A DNA stretch of 64,000 nucleotides from Nonlabens ulvanivorans. GTDB taxonomy: Bacteria; Bacteroidota; Bacteroidia; Flavobacteriales; Flavobacteriaceae. The notes below the pieces were generated by a model. That model made no database searches, was not told the origin of the DNA, and was given only the letters and a program-made list of their open reading frames with translations. The translations under genes and the position numbers were made by a program. Shown here piece by piece: positions 16,068 through 24,850 of this stretch (position 1 is the stretch's first letter; the number at the start of each line of letters is the position of its first letter). Location: positions 59,257 to 123,256 of the forward strand of contig NZ_JPJI01000012.1 in the NCBI RefSeq assembly GCF_000732625.1. The letters are read 5' to 3'.

Positions 16068-17480
16068 TTAAAGTGAACAACTTGTTGGTTCAGTAATTTT
16101 TTGAGTTCCTAAATTAGTCTTTTTTATGGCTCCAAAGCCACCTTCTACGTTAACCACATTTTTTATGCCATTTGCGGCCGCAATGCTAGCAAATATCACA
16201 GAGCGATATCCACCACCACAATATACATGATATGTTTTATTGGTATCTAGCAAATTAACGTCTGAATGAATATTGTCTAAGGTATATAGTGGGACGCCTT
16301 CTACATGAGCAGTATTATATTCTCCTTGCTTACGAGCATCTATAGGATTTGAGATGTCATTAGATAAGCCATCAATAAATTGCTGGGCTGTAATATTTTC
16401 GATTTGCTGCGTCTCAAATCCAGCTTCCTTCCATGCATCTAAACCACCATCTAAATAACCTAGGGCATTATCATAACCAACGCGCGCAAGTCTGGTAACA
16501 GTTTCTTCTTCTCGTCCTTTAGGTGCAATAAAAATAATTTTCTGATCTATGTCTTCAATTAAAGCACCAATCCATGGGGCAAACTGTCCATCCAAACCTA
16601 TAAACCAAGATCCTGGAATGCTAGATGCAGTATACTCTTGTGGCGATCTTACATCTAGAACTAAGTATTCATTATCATCGACAAGTGCCTTAAACGACAC
16701 GGCATTCATAGGTGTATTTCCTCTAGCAATAATCTCATCGATACTAGAATTGACTCCTTTATTCATCCATACATTCTTTGGGAAATATGCTGGTGGTGGA
16801 GCAATACCAGTCGTTAATTCTTTAATAAAATCGTCTTTACTTAAATCTTTAGCAAGGGCATAATTTGTTTTCTTTTGATTACCTAGCGTATCAAAAGTTT
16901 CTTTACTCATACTTTTACCACAAGCACTTCCTGCACCATGCGCCGGATAAACAATAATATCATCAGGTAGCGGCATGATTTCAGTACGTAAAGAATCATA
17001 AAGATGACCAGCTAGATCTTCTGTGCTCAAATCTGATTTTGCAGCAAGATCTGGTCGTCCTACATCACCTATAAATAAGGTGTCACCAGTAAAAATAGCT
17101 TTAGCCGTTCCTTCTTCATCCTTTAATAAATAACAAGAAGATTCCATGGTATGTCCAGGAGTGTGTAGAAGAGTAAAAGTAACATCACCTACTTTAAAGA
17201 CTTCTCCGTGTTCCGCTTTCGCGAAAGCGTAACTAGTCTCGGCATTGGGTCCTAAAACAATCGTTGCACCAGTTTTATCTGCTAAATCTACATGACCAGA
17301 AACAAAGTCTGCATGAAAGTGCGTAAGAAACACGTATTTTATGGTCACGTTATCTTTTGCCGCACGATCGATGTATTGTTGTACTTCTCTTAATGGATCT
17401 ATAATTACAGCCTCGCCAGCTGATGCAATGTAGTAAGCACCTTGAGCTAGACATTTAGTATAATGTTGTTCTAAAATCAT
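16068..17480 (-). CDS. Persulfide dioxygenase-like MBL protein fused to two rhodanese domains
   Basis: 470 residues from the ATG at 17480 (MILEQHYTKCLAQGAYYIAS); the frame extension to 17513 has no family match. The metallo-beta-lactamase domain has THFHADFVSGH and TPGHTMESSCYLL, plus FTGDTLFIGDVGRPDL, as in ETHE1/BlhA-type persulfide dioxygenases. Rhodanese domain one has FIAPKGREEE and lacks the Cys; domain two has YCGGGYRS with the Cys. The palindrome at 17214-17229 lies in frame and encodes AFAKA in SYAFAKAEHGE within the MBL domain. It has its own promoter. Confidence 0.9.
   Translation of the reverse strand: MILEQHYTKCLAQGAYYIASAGEAVIIDPLREVQQYIDRAAKDNVTIKYVFLTHFHADFVSGHVDLADKTGATIVLGPNAETSYAFAKAEHGEVFKVGDVTFTLLHTPGHTMESSCYLLKDEEGTAKAIFTGDTLFIGDVGRPDLAAKSDLSTEDLAGHLYDSLRTEIMPLPDDIIVYPAHGAGSACGKSMSKETFDTLGNQKKTNYALAKDLSKDDFIKELTTGIAPPPAYFPKNVWMNKGVNSSIDEIIARGNTPMNAVSFKALVDDNEYLVLDVRSPQEYTASSIPGSWFIGLDGQFAPWIGALIEDIDQKIIFIAPKGREEETVTRLARVGYDNALGYLDGGLDAWKEAGFETQQIENITAQQFIDGLSNDISNPIDARKQGEYNTAHVEGVPLYTLDNIHSDVNLLDTNKTYHVYCGGGYRSVIFASIAAANGIKNVVNVEGGFGAIKKTNLGTQKITEPTSCSL
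17214..17229. repeat. GCTTTCGCGAAAGC palindrome, copy 5 (inside a CDS)
   Basis: Perfect 16-bp copy within the MBL-rhodanese gene, read on the minus strand as AFAKAE. Confidence 0.9.
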
Positions 17481-17502
17481 GTTGGGTAATCTATTCTTTT
17501 TG

Positions 17503-17530
17503 CAAAAATACAATTTTGACAGTTTACCAA
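17503..17530 (-). promoter_or_regulatory. Flavobacterial promoter of the MBL-rhodanese-kdsA unit
   Basis: Minus-strand TTG, 17-base spacer, TATTTTTG, matching TTG-N17-19-TAnnTTTG. It is 23 bases upstream of the ATG at 17480. Confidence 0.65.
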
Positions 17531-17535
17531 ATAAG

Positions 17536-17559
17536 AAAACCCATGTATAAACACGGGTT
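17536..17559 (-). terminator. Terminator after the thioredoxin-like pair
   Basis: Stem AACCC-x-TG/CA-x-GGGTT (one mismatch) with a TTTTCTTATT tract on the minus strand, 25 bases beyond the stop at 17584. Confidence 0.6.
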
Positions 17560-17583
17560 CTGTATCAATGAAATTTATGGTGA

Positions 17584-18276
17584 CTAACTTTTAATAGAAC
17601 AGCCTATAGCCACTGTCTTAGTCATTTTAATTTCTTGACCATTGATTAAATCAGTGACGGCATTGCGCAAATAGTCATTTTTAATAGCCTTTGCATCTTT
17701 GTGATTATCGTCGATTGCGCCTATGTATTTTACAATGTTATCGGCACCTTCCTTTTGTAGTAAAAAGACATGAGGTGTTTTAGTTGCCCCATATTGAGGA
17801 TATATTTTTTGACCAGCATCAAAAAGATACGGGAATGTGAAACCTTTTTCTCTAGCTCTTATTTTCATGTTGTCAAAACTGTCCTCTGGGTATGATTCTG
17901 GGTTATTAGGGTTAATAGCGATGACAGGATAGCCTTGTCCTTTAAACTCTTTATCGAGTGCTATAATTCTATCTTCATAAGCTACTGAGTATGGGCAGTG
18001 ATTGCAAGTGAAAATCACGATAAAACCTTCTGCATCATTGAAGTCTTTAAGTGAGACTATTTTATCATCAACATTTTGTAGGTTAAAATCAGTCGCCTTG
18101 TCACCGATGTCATAACCTTTTCTAACTGGTGCCTGATCTATCACATTAGATTTGTTAACAGCACTTTCTATTTCATTATCTTCCATGGATGTGGATCCAA
18201 AGTTAAGTACGCCACTAACCAAAATGCCCACTAGTGCCACGATGGCTACAACAGTTAATACTTTAAGTGTTTTCAT
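17584..18276 (-). CDS. Membrane-anchored thioredoxin-fold protein (AhpC/TSA family)
   Basis: 230 residues. An N-terminal hydrophobic helix (LTVVAIVALVGILVSGVL) anchors or exports it. The peroxiredoxin-like domain has FNLQNVDDKIVSLKDF, then FIVIFTCNHCPYSVAYEDRII near 88-108 with the two-Cys CNHC motif, and VAINPNN. It probably acts in periplasmic thiol chemistry. It is coupled to the TlpA-like gene upstream (eight-base gap), adjacent to the persulfide genes. Confidence 0.85.
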   Translation of the reverse strand: MKTLKVLTVVAIVALVGILVSGVLNFGSTSMEDNEIESAVNKSNVIDQAPVRKGYDIGDKATDFNLQNVDDKIVSLKDFNDAEGFIVIFTCNHCPYSVAYEDRIIALDKEFKGQGYPVIAINPNNPESYPEDSFDNMKIRAREKGFTFPYLFDAGQKIYPQYGATKTPHVFLLQKEGADNIVKYIGAIDDNHKDAKAIKNDYLRNAVTDLINGQEIKMTKTVAIGCSIKS

Positions 18277-18284
18277 TTTATTTA

Positions 18285-18770
18285 TTATTTTTCTAATAGA
18301 GCAGCGACTTCAAAATCTAATTCTTTGAATTCAAAACTTTGGTTATAAAATTTGTGCTCTTTCTTATATTTTATTAATGTTACAGGTATAGCTCCATCCC
18401 AGTGTGGATCTACCATAGGTATATATTCTGCCGCATATGGGTAATCTAGTAATCTTACTTGAGATTGTATATTATGCTTTTCTAGGAATGGATTTACTTT
18501 AGATTCTAAATTTTCAACATCATCTAGTGATATTAAGATAACTTCTATTTGATCACCATAGGTAGCTTTTAATTTTTCAAAAGCTGGTAATTCATCAACA
18601 CATGGCTTGCACCAGGTTGCCCAAAAATTAATGACTTGTATCTTATCAGGATAATTACTTGTTAAAGATGCAATATCTTCAATGCCAATTACTGCGGCTT
18701 TCTGTGGTTCGGGCTTGCTGCATGCAGTTATAATAAGCAATAATATAAATGGGAAATATTTTTTCATCAT
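18285..18770 (-). CDS. TlpA-like thioredoxin lipoprotein
   Basis: 161 residues. Signal and lipobox LIITAC at about residue 17. The thioredoxin domain has VINFWATWCKPCVDELPAFEKL near 46-67 with the reducing CxxC motif (WCKPC), then VILISLDDVEN and GAIPVTLI with the cis-Pro. It is probably a periplasm-facing disulfide reductase. First gene of a two-gene unit with the AhpC/TSA-type protein. Confidence 0.9.
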   Translation of the reverse strand: MMKKYFPFILLLIITACSKPEPQKAAVIGIEDIASLTSNYPDKIQVINFWATWCKPCVDELPAFEKLKATYGDQIEVILISLDDVENLESKVNPFLEKHNIQSQVRLLDYPYAAEYIPMVDPHWDGAIPVTLIKYKKEHKFYNQSFEFKELDFEVAALLEK

Positions 18771-18869
18771 TTCAAATATATATAAGGTGTATGAATTCTC
18801 GATTTATTTTAACTATGATTAGCATTTGCTTGTTAAAATCTGCCAACGTAATGTTCTATAGAAAATAAT

Positions 18870-18895
18870 AGCCTCAATTCATTGAAATTGAGGCT
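18870..18895 (-). terminator. Hairpin overlapping the 3' end of the cysteine-cluster gene
   Basis: AGCCTCAATT/AATTGAGGCT stem. The stop codon region (18874) lies in its arm. The following minus-strand tract is only moderately T-rich. Confidence 0.55.
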
Positions 18896-19371
18896 TTCAT
18901 TTTTTCTACTATTTTATATGTGGCGGGACATATAGCAGTATTTTTTACTGTCAGATTACCTATTTGGTATATTTTACGTCGGTCTGTATGTGGATACTCA
19001 CGACATGCTTTAGGCCGTACATCATAGATAGAACAGTAGTTATCTGCTCCTAGAAAATGGCAAGGCACCTGTTGCAATACGTAATCTTTATCTTCATCAA
19101 TACGCAAAAATTGGTCGATAAAATCGCTAGGTTTCATTCTAAAATGCTTTGCTATTCTATCAATGTCTTTATGTGTGAATAAAGGGCCGGTTGTTTTACA
19201 GCAGTTTGCGCATGATAGACAATCGACTTCTTCAAAAGTTTCATCATGCAGTTCTTGCATGCGATTATCTAAATTTTTGGGAGCCTTTTTTTTAAGCTTT
19301 TTGAAATAAGCTTGATTCTCCTTTTTCTTTTGAGCAGCAAGTTGTGGGAGCGATTTTAAAAAATCTTCCAT
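18874..19371 (-). CDS. YkgJ-family cysteine cluster (zinc/iron-chelating) protein
   Basis: 165 residues. The conserved Cys pattern is CLSCANCCKTTGPLFTHKDI near 52-71, CHFLGADNYCSIYDVRPKACREYPHTDRR near 104-132 and a late CPATY. These proteins are thought to bind Zn or Fe-S; no reaction is established. A Lys-rich N-terminus precedes the domain. The start codon overlaps the stop of the DUF2059 gene (TAATG), so both are on one transcript. Confidence 0.85.
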   Translation of the reverse strand: MEDFLKSLPQLAAQKKKENQAYFKKLKKKAPKNLDNRMQELHDETFEEVDCLSCANCCKTTGPLFTHKDIDRIAKHFRMKPSDFIDQFLRIDEDKDYVLQQVPCHFLGADNYCSIYDVRPKACREYPHTDRRKIYQIGNLTVKNTAICPATYKIVEKMKASISMN

Positions 19372-19934
19372 TAATTACAACTTCCCATAGGCATTGAACT
19401 AGAATATCCCATTTCCTTTAATTCGCCTGTTACCTGACAAAAAAGCTCACGAGACCAGTAAACACTTGCTGTTTCTTTAGCTTTATTAATGCGGTCCATG
19501 CGACCGAATAGTTTAGTACCTGTATTAGATACCCTAAAAGCCTCATATGCAAGTTTGTCCTCTTCACTCATAGCGTTAGGATTAGACTTTAATTGCTTAC
19601 CAGCTTTAGAAGTATAAAAGTTAATCAAATTGACTAAATCTTGTTTGTCATCAAAAATACTGCGATACTCACTAGCTAGAATTCCTTTAAGCTTTGCTAC
19701 AGAAGCTGTTTTGTTTGCATCATACTTTTGCCAAACAGATGCAGGCACATCTTGAGTTTGATAAGCATCTTTAAACATTTGCATCATACCATCATAGGCT
19801 GCATTGTACTCAGTATCTATACCGCTTACTTCAAAATACTTCATCATTAAGGATTGGTAGGATTCTCCAGATTGCGCTTTCGCGAAAGCGGAAAAAACAA
19901 GAAGTGTTAGGAGTAATTTAATAGAATGTTTCAT
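19371..19934 (-). CDS. Secreted DUF2059 protein with the palindrome in its signal peptide
   Basis: 187 residues. Signal peptide MKHSIKLLLTLLVFSAFAKA, cleaved before QS. The AFAKA at the cleavage region is encoded by the repeat palindrome at 19875-19890. The mature part is helical, with YRSIFDDKQDLVNLINFYTSKAGKQL near 94-119, the typical DUF2059 core. A Cys pair (LFCQVTG and GSCN) is near the C-terminus. Probably periplasmic; function unknown. Confidence 0.72.
   Translation of the reverse strand: MKHSIKLLLTLLVFSAFAKAQSGESYQSLMMKYFEVSGIDTEYNAAYDGMMQMFKDAYQTQDVPASVWQKYDANKTASVAKLKGILASEYRSIFDDKQDLVNLINFYTSKAGKQLKSNPNAMSEEDKLAYEAFRVSNTGTKLFGRMDRINKAKETASVYWSRELFCQVTGELKEMGYSSSMPMGSCN
19875..19890. 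repeat. GCTTTCGCGAAAGC palindrome, copy 6 (inside a CDS)
   Basis: Perfect 16-bp copy encoding AFAKA at the signal-peptide cleavage region of the DUF2059 protein. Confidence 0.9.
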
Positions 19935-19967
19935 TATTTAATTTTAATTTGGGTGAAAATATACAAT

Positions 19968-20747
19968 ATGAAAAAGATATTTCAATTATTATGCCTTTTA
20001 ATCATCCTTGCCGGTTTAAATGCGTGTAGTTCAGACAAAGATCAGGATAATAATGGAGATAGTAGTCAATTTTCTTACACGCTTTATACAGGTGCAAGTG
20101 CAAATGAACTATTAAGTGATACTCGATTTACAAAGATCGTTATTGAAGCAGTGTATGTTGATGGTTTTAGACCAGAACAAGCGTCGCTCAATAATTTATT
20201 GTTTTTTTTAAATAATCGCTTACATAAACCTGGTGGAATCTCTATTGTAGAAAGAGAGATTCCTGCACAAAGTTTGGGGACTTATTCGATTGCAGAAGTA
20301 CGTCAATTAGAAGATGATATAAGAACACAGTTTAGTTTAGATGACACTCTTACTATTTTTGTCTTATTTGCTGATCAATCAAGTGAAAATGACTCAGGTA
20401 ATAGTGTTATTTTAGGTACAGCATACAGAAATACATCTTTAGTGATGTTTCAAAAAACTATTGAAGAGTTGAGCGGTGGCTTTAATGAGCCTAGTAGAGT
20501 CAATGTAGAAACAGCAGTATATGAACATGAGTTTGCCCACATCATGGGGTTAGTGAACATAGGTACTCCATTACAATCTGATCATGAAGACCAATCAAAT
20601 AGCGCACATTGTGATGTCGATGGTTGTTTAATGAGTGCACAATTAGAAACTTTTAATCCATTAGATATGATGAATATCATGGGATCGGGAATAGCGCAGT
20701 TAGATGCTCAATGTATCGCAGACTTGCAAGCAAATGGCGGAAAATAA
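19968..20747 (+). CDS. Metalloprotease-like lipoprotein (HExxH)
   Basis: 259 residues from the ATG at 19968, chosen because it opens a lipoprotein signal (KKIFQLLCLLIILAGLNACSS); the frame runs back to 19926. The zinc motif HEFAHIMGLVNIG is followed by SDHED and a Met-containing CDGCLMSAQ, resembling metzincin-like membrane metalloproteases of flavobacteria. The classical third metzincin ligand position is Asn, so the His in SDHED probably completes the site. Two Cys (HCDVDGC) may form a disulfide. It diverges from the DUF2059 gene with only 33 bases between starts. Confidence 0.75.
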   Translation: MKKIFQLLCLLIILAGLNACSSDKDQDNNGDSSQFSYTLYTGASANELLSDTRFTKIVIEAVYVDGFRPEQASLNNLLFFLNNRLHKPGGISIVEREIPAQSLGTYSIAEVRQLEDDIRTQFSLDDTLTIFVLFADQSSENDSGNSVILGTAYRNTSLVMFQKTIEELSGGFNEPSRVNVETAVYEHEFAHIMGLVNIGTPLQSDHEDQSNSAHCDVDGCLMSAQLETFNPLDMMNIMGSGIAQLDAQCIADLQANGGK

Positions 20748-20771
20748 AAACTATTATTAATTATTAAAAAT

Positions 20772-20803
20772 AAAGTCCTACATATTTACATATGTAGGAC
20801 TTT
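20772..20803. terminator. Bidirectional terminator between convergent genes
   Basis: AAAGTCCTACATAT and complementary arm ending CTTT, with A- and T-rich flanks. It lies between the metalloprotease gene and folD. Confidence 0.85.
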
Positions 20804-20821
20804 TTGATTGGAGCTGGAAGC

Positions 20822-21709
20822 TTACCTGTTAGCAGCTCTGTGTCTTTCTCTTGCCAGTAATGTGTTTTTAAGTAGCATAGCAATAGTCATGGGTCCCACA
20901 CCACCAGGTACAGGTGTTATGTGACTTGCTTTTTTAGAGACATTTTCATAGTCCACATCTCCAGTTATGTAATAACCTCGTTCACGAGATTCATCGGGAA
21001 CACGTGTGATACCTACATCAATAATGACTGCATCATCTTTTACCATTTCTGCTTTTAAAAATCCAGGTACGCCCAATGCGGTAATGATGATATCAGCTTG
21101 TGATGTGATTTGAGTAATATTTTTTGTGTGGCTGTGTGTTAATGTTACAGTTGAGTTACCAGGAAAACCTTTTCTTCCCATTAGTATACTCATAGGTCTA
21201 CCTACAATATGAGAACGGCCTATCACAACAGTGTGTTTTCCCTGTGTATCTACATTGTAACGGTCTAGTAATTCAAGAATTCCAAATGGTGTTGCTGGGA
21301 TAAAGGTGCTCATGTCCAATGCCATTCTACCAAAGTTTGTAGGGTGGAAGCCATCTACATCCTTATCAGGATCTACAGCCATTAATACTTTTTGAGTATC
21401 AATTTGTTTTGGAAGAGGTAACTGAACTATAAAGCCATCAATATCTGGGTTGCTATTAAGTTTTTCTATTTCTTTAAGCAGTTCGGTTTCGCTAGTTGTA
21501 TTAGGCATACGTACCATTGTGCTTTCAAATCCCACTCGTTCACATGCACGTACTTTAGAACCTACGTAGGTAAGACTGGCTCCATCATTTCCTACGATTA
21601 CTGCAGCTAGATGAGGTACTTTCTCGCCATTATTCTTCATTTCTTGAACGATTTCTGTAATCTCGTTCTTGATATCATTACTTGTTTTTTTTCCGTCGAG
21701 AATAATCAT
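20822..21709 (-). CDS. folD: Methylenetetrahydrofolate dehydrogenase/cyclohydrolase
   Basis: 295 residues. Interconverts 5,10-methylene-THF, 5,10-methenyl-THF and 10-formyl-THF in one-carbon metabolism. Motifs: VGNDGASLTYVGSKVRACERVGF near 42-64 (catalytic K within YVxxK), GFIVQLPLPKQID near 94, PATPFGILELL near 137, VVIGRSHIVGRPMSILM near 162 (Rossmann), and TPVPGGVGPMTIAMLLKNT near the end. Length is normal. Confidence 0.97.
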   Translation of the reverse strand: MIILDGKKTSNDIKNEITEIVQEMKNNGEKVPHLAAVIVGNDGASLTYVGSKVRACERVGFESTMVRMPNTTSETELLKEIEKLNSNPDIDGFIVQLPLPKQIDTQKVLMAVDPDKDVDGFHPTNFGRMALDMSTFIPATPFGILELLDRYNVDTQGKHTVVIGRSHIVGRPMSILMGRKGFPGNSTVTLTHSHTKNITQITSQADIIITALGVPGFLKAEMVKDDAVIIDVGITRVPDESRERGYYITGDVDYENVSKKASHITPVPGGVGPMTIAMLLKNTLLARERHRAANR

Positions 21710-21838
21710 AGTTATGTGTGCTGGTTTATGATGTTGTAAAATTCAATCATAAGAATCGAATTTTAAAATTTTAATCGATACACTTATTATCTACTTGTTA
21801 ACGATAAGGATTGCGTACGAATATTTGTGTCACAAAAA

Positions 21839-21866
21839 AAAGTCCTAAGTGTGAACCTAGGACTTT
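21839..21866 (-). terminator. Terminator of ffh
   Basis: AAGTCCTA...TAGGACTT stem with a run of A on the left (T-tract on the minus strand), 24 bases past the ffh stop. Confidence 0.8.
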
Positions 21867-21889
21867 CAAATATCTAAAATATAAAATGG

Positions 21890-23218
21890 TTATCTCATTT
21901 TTCCTAGAGCATTCATCATGGCTTTACCTTTACCGCCTTGCATCATTTTCATCATTTTGCTCATCTGGTCAAACTGCTTAAGCAGTTGGTTGACTTCAGT
22001 AACGGTAGTACCACTACCTTTTGCGATTCTTTTTTTACGAGATCCGTTAATCACTTGTGGACGTGTTCTTTCTTCTATAGTCATAGAATGAATTATAGCT
22101 TCTATACCTTTAAAAGCATCATCATCTATATCAACATCTTTAAGCATTTTTCCAGCACCTGGAATCATACCCATTAAATCTTTCATGTTACCCATCTTCT
22201 TGATTTGCTGTATCTGTGATAAGAAATCATCAAAGCCAAATTGATTTTTAGCAATTTTTTTACTCAATTTACGAGCTTGCTCTTCATCAAACTGTTCTTG
22301 AGCGCGCTCTACAAGAGAAACAACATCACCCATTCCCAGAATACGATCAGCCATACGAGATGGGTAGAAAACATCAATAGCTTCCATCTTCTCACCAGTA
22401 CCTATGAATTTAATAGGTTTATCAACAACAGATTTAATAGATAATGCAGCACCACCACGTGTGTCACCATCTAGTTTAGTAAGTATAACACCATCAAAGT
22501 TTAATCGTTCATTAAATGCTTTGGCAGTATTAACAGCATCCTGACCTGTCATAGAGTCAACTACAAAAAGTGTTTCTTGAGGTTTAACTGCAGCATGCAC
22601 ATTTGCAATTTCAGTCATCATTTGTTCATCAACCGCAAGACGACCTGCTGTATCAATTATAACCACATTAAAGCCATTCTGTTTGGCATGAGAAATAGCG
22701 GCTTCAGAAATCTTTACAGGATCTTTTTCCTCTCGATTAGAGTATACTTCAACACCGACACTTTCACCGACAACGTGTAATTGATCGATTGCCGCAGGAC
22801 GATAAATATCACAAGCTACTAAAAGAGGTCTTTTACTCTTTTTAGTTTTTAAGAAGTTGGCAAGTTTACCTGAAAAAGTTGTTTTACCAGAACCTTGTAA
22901 ACCTGACATTAAAATAACAGTAGGATTACCGGTTAAGTTAAGTCCAGTAACATCACCACCCATTAACTCTGTAAGTTCATCTTTTACAATTTTAGTAAGA
23001 AGTTGACCTGGTTTAAGAGTTGTAAGTACGCCTTGACCTAATGCTTTTTCTTTAGCGCGAGAGGTAAATTCTTTGGCTATTTTATAGTTTACATCGGCAT
23101 CCACAAGGGCGCGACGTATTTCTTTGAGAGTATCTGCAACGTTTACTTCGGTAATGCTTCCATGTCCTTTAAGGACGTGCATGGCTTTATCGAGTTTGTC
23201 AGTTAAATTATCAAACAT
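21890..23218 (-). CDS. ffh: Signal recognition particle GTPase Ffh
   Basis: 442 residues. Cytosolic SRP protein that targets nascent membrane proteins. The N domain is followed by the G domain: GLQGSGKTTFSGKLA near 108, DIYRPAAIDQL near 137, DTAGRLAVDEQM near 190, TKLDGDTRGGAAL near 247. The C-terminal Met-rich M domain has MGNMKDLMGMIPGAGKML and MSKMMKMMQGGKG, and binds 4.5S RNA and signal peptides. Length is typical. A promoter with a 20-base spacer lies just upstream. Confidence 0.97.
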   Translation of the reverse strand: MFDNLTDKLDKAMHVLKGHGSITEVNVADTLKEIRRALVDADVNYKIAKEFTSRAKEKALGQGVLTTLKPGQLLTKIVKDELTELMGGDVTGLNLTGNPTVILMSGLQGSGKTTFSGKLANFLKTKKSKRPLLVACDIYRPAAIDQLHVVGESVGVEVYSNREEKDPVKISEAAISHAKQNGFNVVIIDTAGRLAVDEQMMTEIANVHAAVKPQETLFVVDSMTGQDAVNTAKAFNERLNFDGVILTKLDGDTRGGAALSIKSVVDKPIKFIGTGEKMEAIDVFYPSRMADRILGMGDVVSLVERAQEQFDEEQARKLSKKIAKNQFGFDDFLSQIQQIKKMGNMKDLMGMIPGAGKMLKDVDIDDDAFKGIEAIIHSMTIEERTRPQVINGSRKKRIAKGSGTTVTEVNQLLKQFDQMSKMMKMMQGGKGKAMMNALGKMR

Positions 23219-23244
23219 ATTATTGACTCATTTTTTGAAGTTTG

Positions 23245-23275
23245 CAAAGATACCATTTAGGCGCTTTAAGTTCAA
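23245..23275 (-). promoter_or_regulatory. Promoter of ffh
   Basis: Minus-strand TTG, 20-base spacer, TATCTTTG; the -7 element is 27 bases upstream of the ffh start. Confidence 0.55.
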
Positions 23276-23409
23276 GTTATTATAAAGCTTTTGTTATCAA
23301 TGTTCTACCTTATTAAATATGATTTGTTCATTTTTAATAAAGTATGAAAACTAACCTTGAGTACTCCTAGAAATTTGTTTTAAATTGCACTAAACATAAA
23401 CTTTACGAC

Positions 23410-24774
23410 ATGAATAAAATTTTAAAATCGATTAAATACCTCGCTGTTTTTTTATTTGCTTTATTTTTTATTCAATGTAGTTCTGAAGAGAATGATGATA
23501 CAGGATCAAATGGTTCTGGAAATACGCCATCATTAACAGCCTCATTGAGTAGTCTGTCTTTTGAAGATACTCAAGTAGGTCAAAATTCACAATTGAAGTC
23601 TTTTACTTTAAGCCATACAAATTTAAGTAGTGACATCAATCTTACAACGACTAGTCCATTTGAATTGTCGGTGGATGGTTCTACATTTTCTACTCAACTA
23701 AGCTTACCTGTCCTTACTACTTCAAGTTTGATTTTTGTTAGATTCATTCCAGATGCCATAAATACGTTTCAAGAAAATATCGTTATTCAAACTACCGACA
23801 TAGCAGACGATATCGTAATAACACTTAATGGGTCAGGTACACCAGTGATACATAACTATCTAACCTTTAATAGAACTAGAGTCGCCTTTGGTGGTGGATT
23901 TAATCAAACATCTGTTCAGACATTTAATCTCCATAATGACCTAAGTAATATAGAGGCAATAAAAATGTATGTAAAACTTACCTGTCCATCAGGAGGATGT
24001 GATGAGTGGGATGTTTTTGCAAATGTAAAAGTAACGGATCCTTTGTCTGGAGAGCGTTATGAAATGGCTAGATTTATAACACCATACTGGAATGATAACA
24101 GTCAGTTGCCTAGAGGATTTGAATTTGATGTCACTGATTTTAAATCAATGTTAACCGGTAACGTTGAATTGAGAATAAGAACTGAGTGCTGGAATGCAAA
24201 AGGCTATGAAGTTAGTGTGGATTTTGATTATATAGAGGGAACACCAGATTATCAATATTATGGGATCACTAGAGTTCTTAATTATGATAATGGCTCACAA
24301 GCAGGTGTACCATACGGTGTCGCACATGCCTTTGATCTTACACGTTCGATTAACATTCCTTCAAATGCCCAAAGCACACATTTGCGTACTATAATATCTG
24401 GATGGGGACAAGCAGCGTCTGGTGATCCAGATGGTCGTACTTGTGCTGAATGGTGCTATAGAACGCATAGTGTAAGTATTAACGGCGCAAATATGTTTCA
24501 GCATAATCTGGGTCCTCTGGGATGTGCTTCTAATCCAGTTAGCAATCAAGCACCTGGAAACTGGACTCCAGATCGAGCTGGATGGTGTCCGGGAATGGAA
24601 GTACCTACGAGAATAGACTCATTTACATCCAGTATGGCAGGTACAACTTTTACCTTTGAATATGGTTTTGAAAACTGGACTAATACGACTACAGATAATT
24701 CTTTTTACCCAATATCAACATTTGTTATCGTGAAAAGTGATACTCCTATATCCCGCGCAGTTGTGGTAGATTAA
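23410..24774 (+). CDS. PNGase F-type peptide-N-glycosidase, lipoprotein with extra N-terminal domain
   Basis: 454 residues. Removes N-linked glycans from Asn of glycoproteins. The lipobox is FFIQCSS (Cys23). Residues 42-145 form an Ig-like segment of the choice-of-anchor/DUF1573 type (FEDTQVGQ, FVRFIPDA). The two-domain PNGase F unit follows: CPSGGCDEWDVFANV, RFITPYWND, VTDFKSMLTGN, RTECWNAKG, GCASNPVSNQAPGNW and DRAGWCPGM. Candidate catalytic residues D201, E259 and E347 keep the spacing of D60, E118 and E206 of Elizabethkingia PNGase F (constant offset 141). The lipid anchor and extra domain are unlike the small secreted enzyme. Confidence 0.92.
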   Translation: MNKILKSIKYLAVFLFALFFIQCSSEENDDTGSNGSGNTPSLTASLSSLSFEDTQVGQNSQLKSFTLSHTNLSSDINLTTTSPFELSVDGSTFSTQLSLPVLTTSSLIFVRFIPDAINTFQENIVIQTTDIADDIVITLNGSGTPVIHNYLTFNRTRVAFGGGFNQTSVQTFNLHNDLSNIEAIKMYVKLTCPSGGCDEWDVFANVKVTDPLSGERYEMARFITPYWNDNSQLPRGFEFDVTDFKSMLTGNVELRIRTECWNAKGYEVSVDFDYIEGTPDYQYYGITRVLNYDNGSQAGVPYGVAHAFDLTRSINIPSNAQSTHLRTIISGWGQAASGDPDGRTCAEWCYRTHSVSINGANMFQHNLGPLGCASNPVSNQAPGNWTPDRAGWCPGMEVPTRIDSFTSSMAGTTFTFEYGFENWTNTTTDNSFYPISTFVIVKSDTPISRAVVVD

Positions 24775-24797
24775 GTATTTCTTTAAATATAATGATA

Positions 24798-24833
24798 AAA
24801 AAAGCCTGTCGATATTTATCGACAGGCTTTTTT
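24798..24833. terminator. Bidirectional terminator after the PNGase and FKBP genes
   Basis: AAAAAAGCCTGTCGAT, loop, ATCGACAGGCTTTTTT; A- and T-tracts on both sides. Confidence 0.9.
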
Positions 24834-24850
24834 AAATGTTGTAGAGAACC

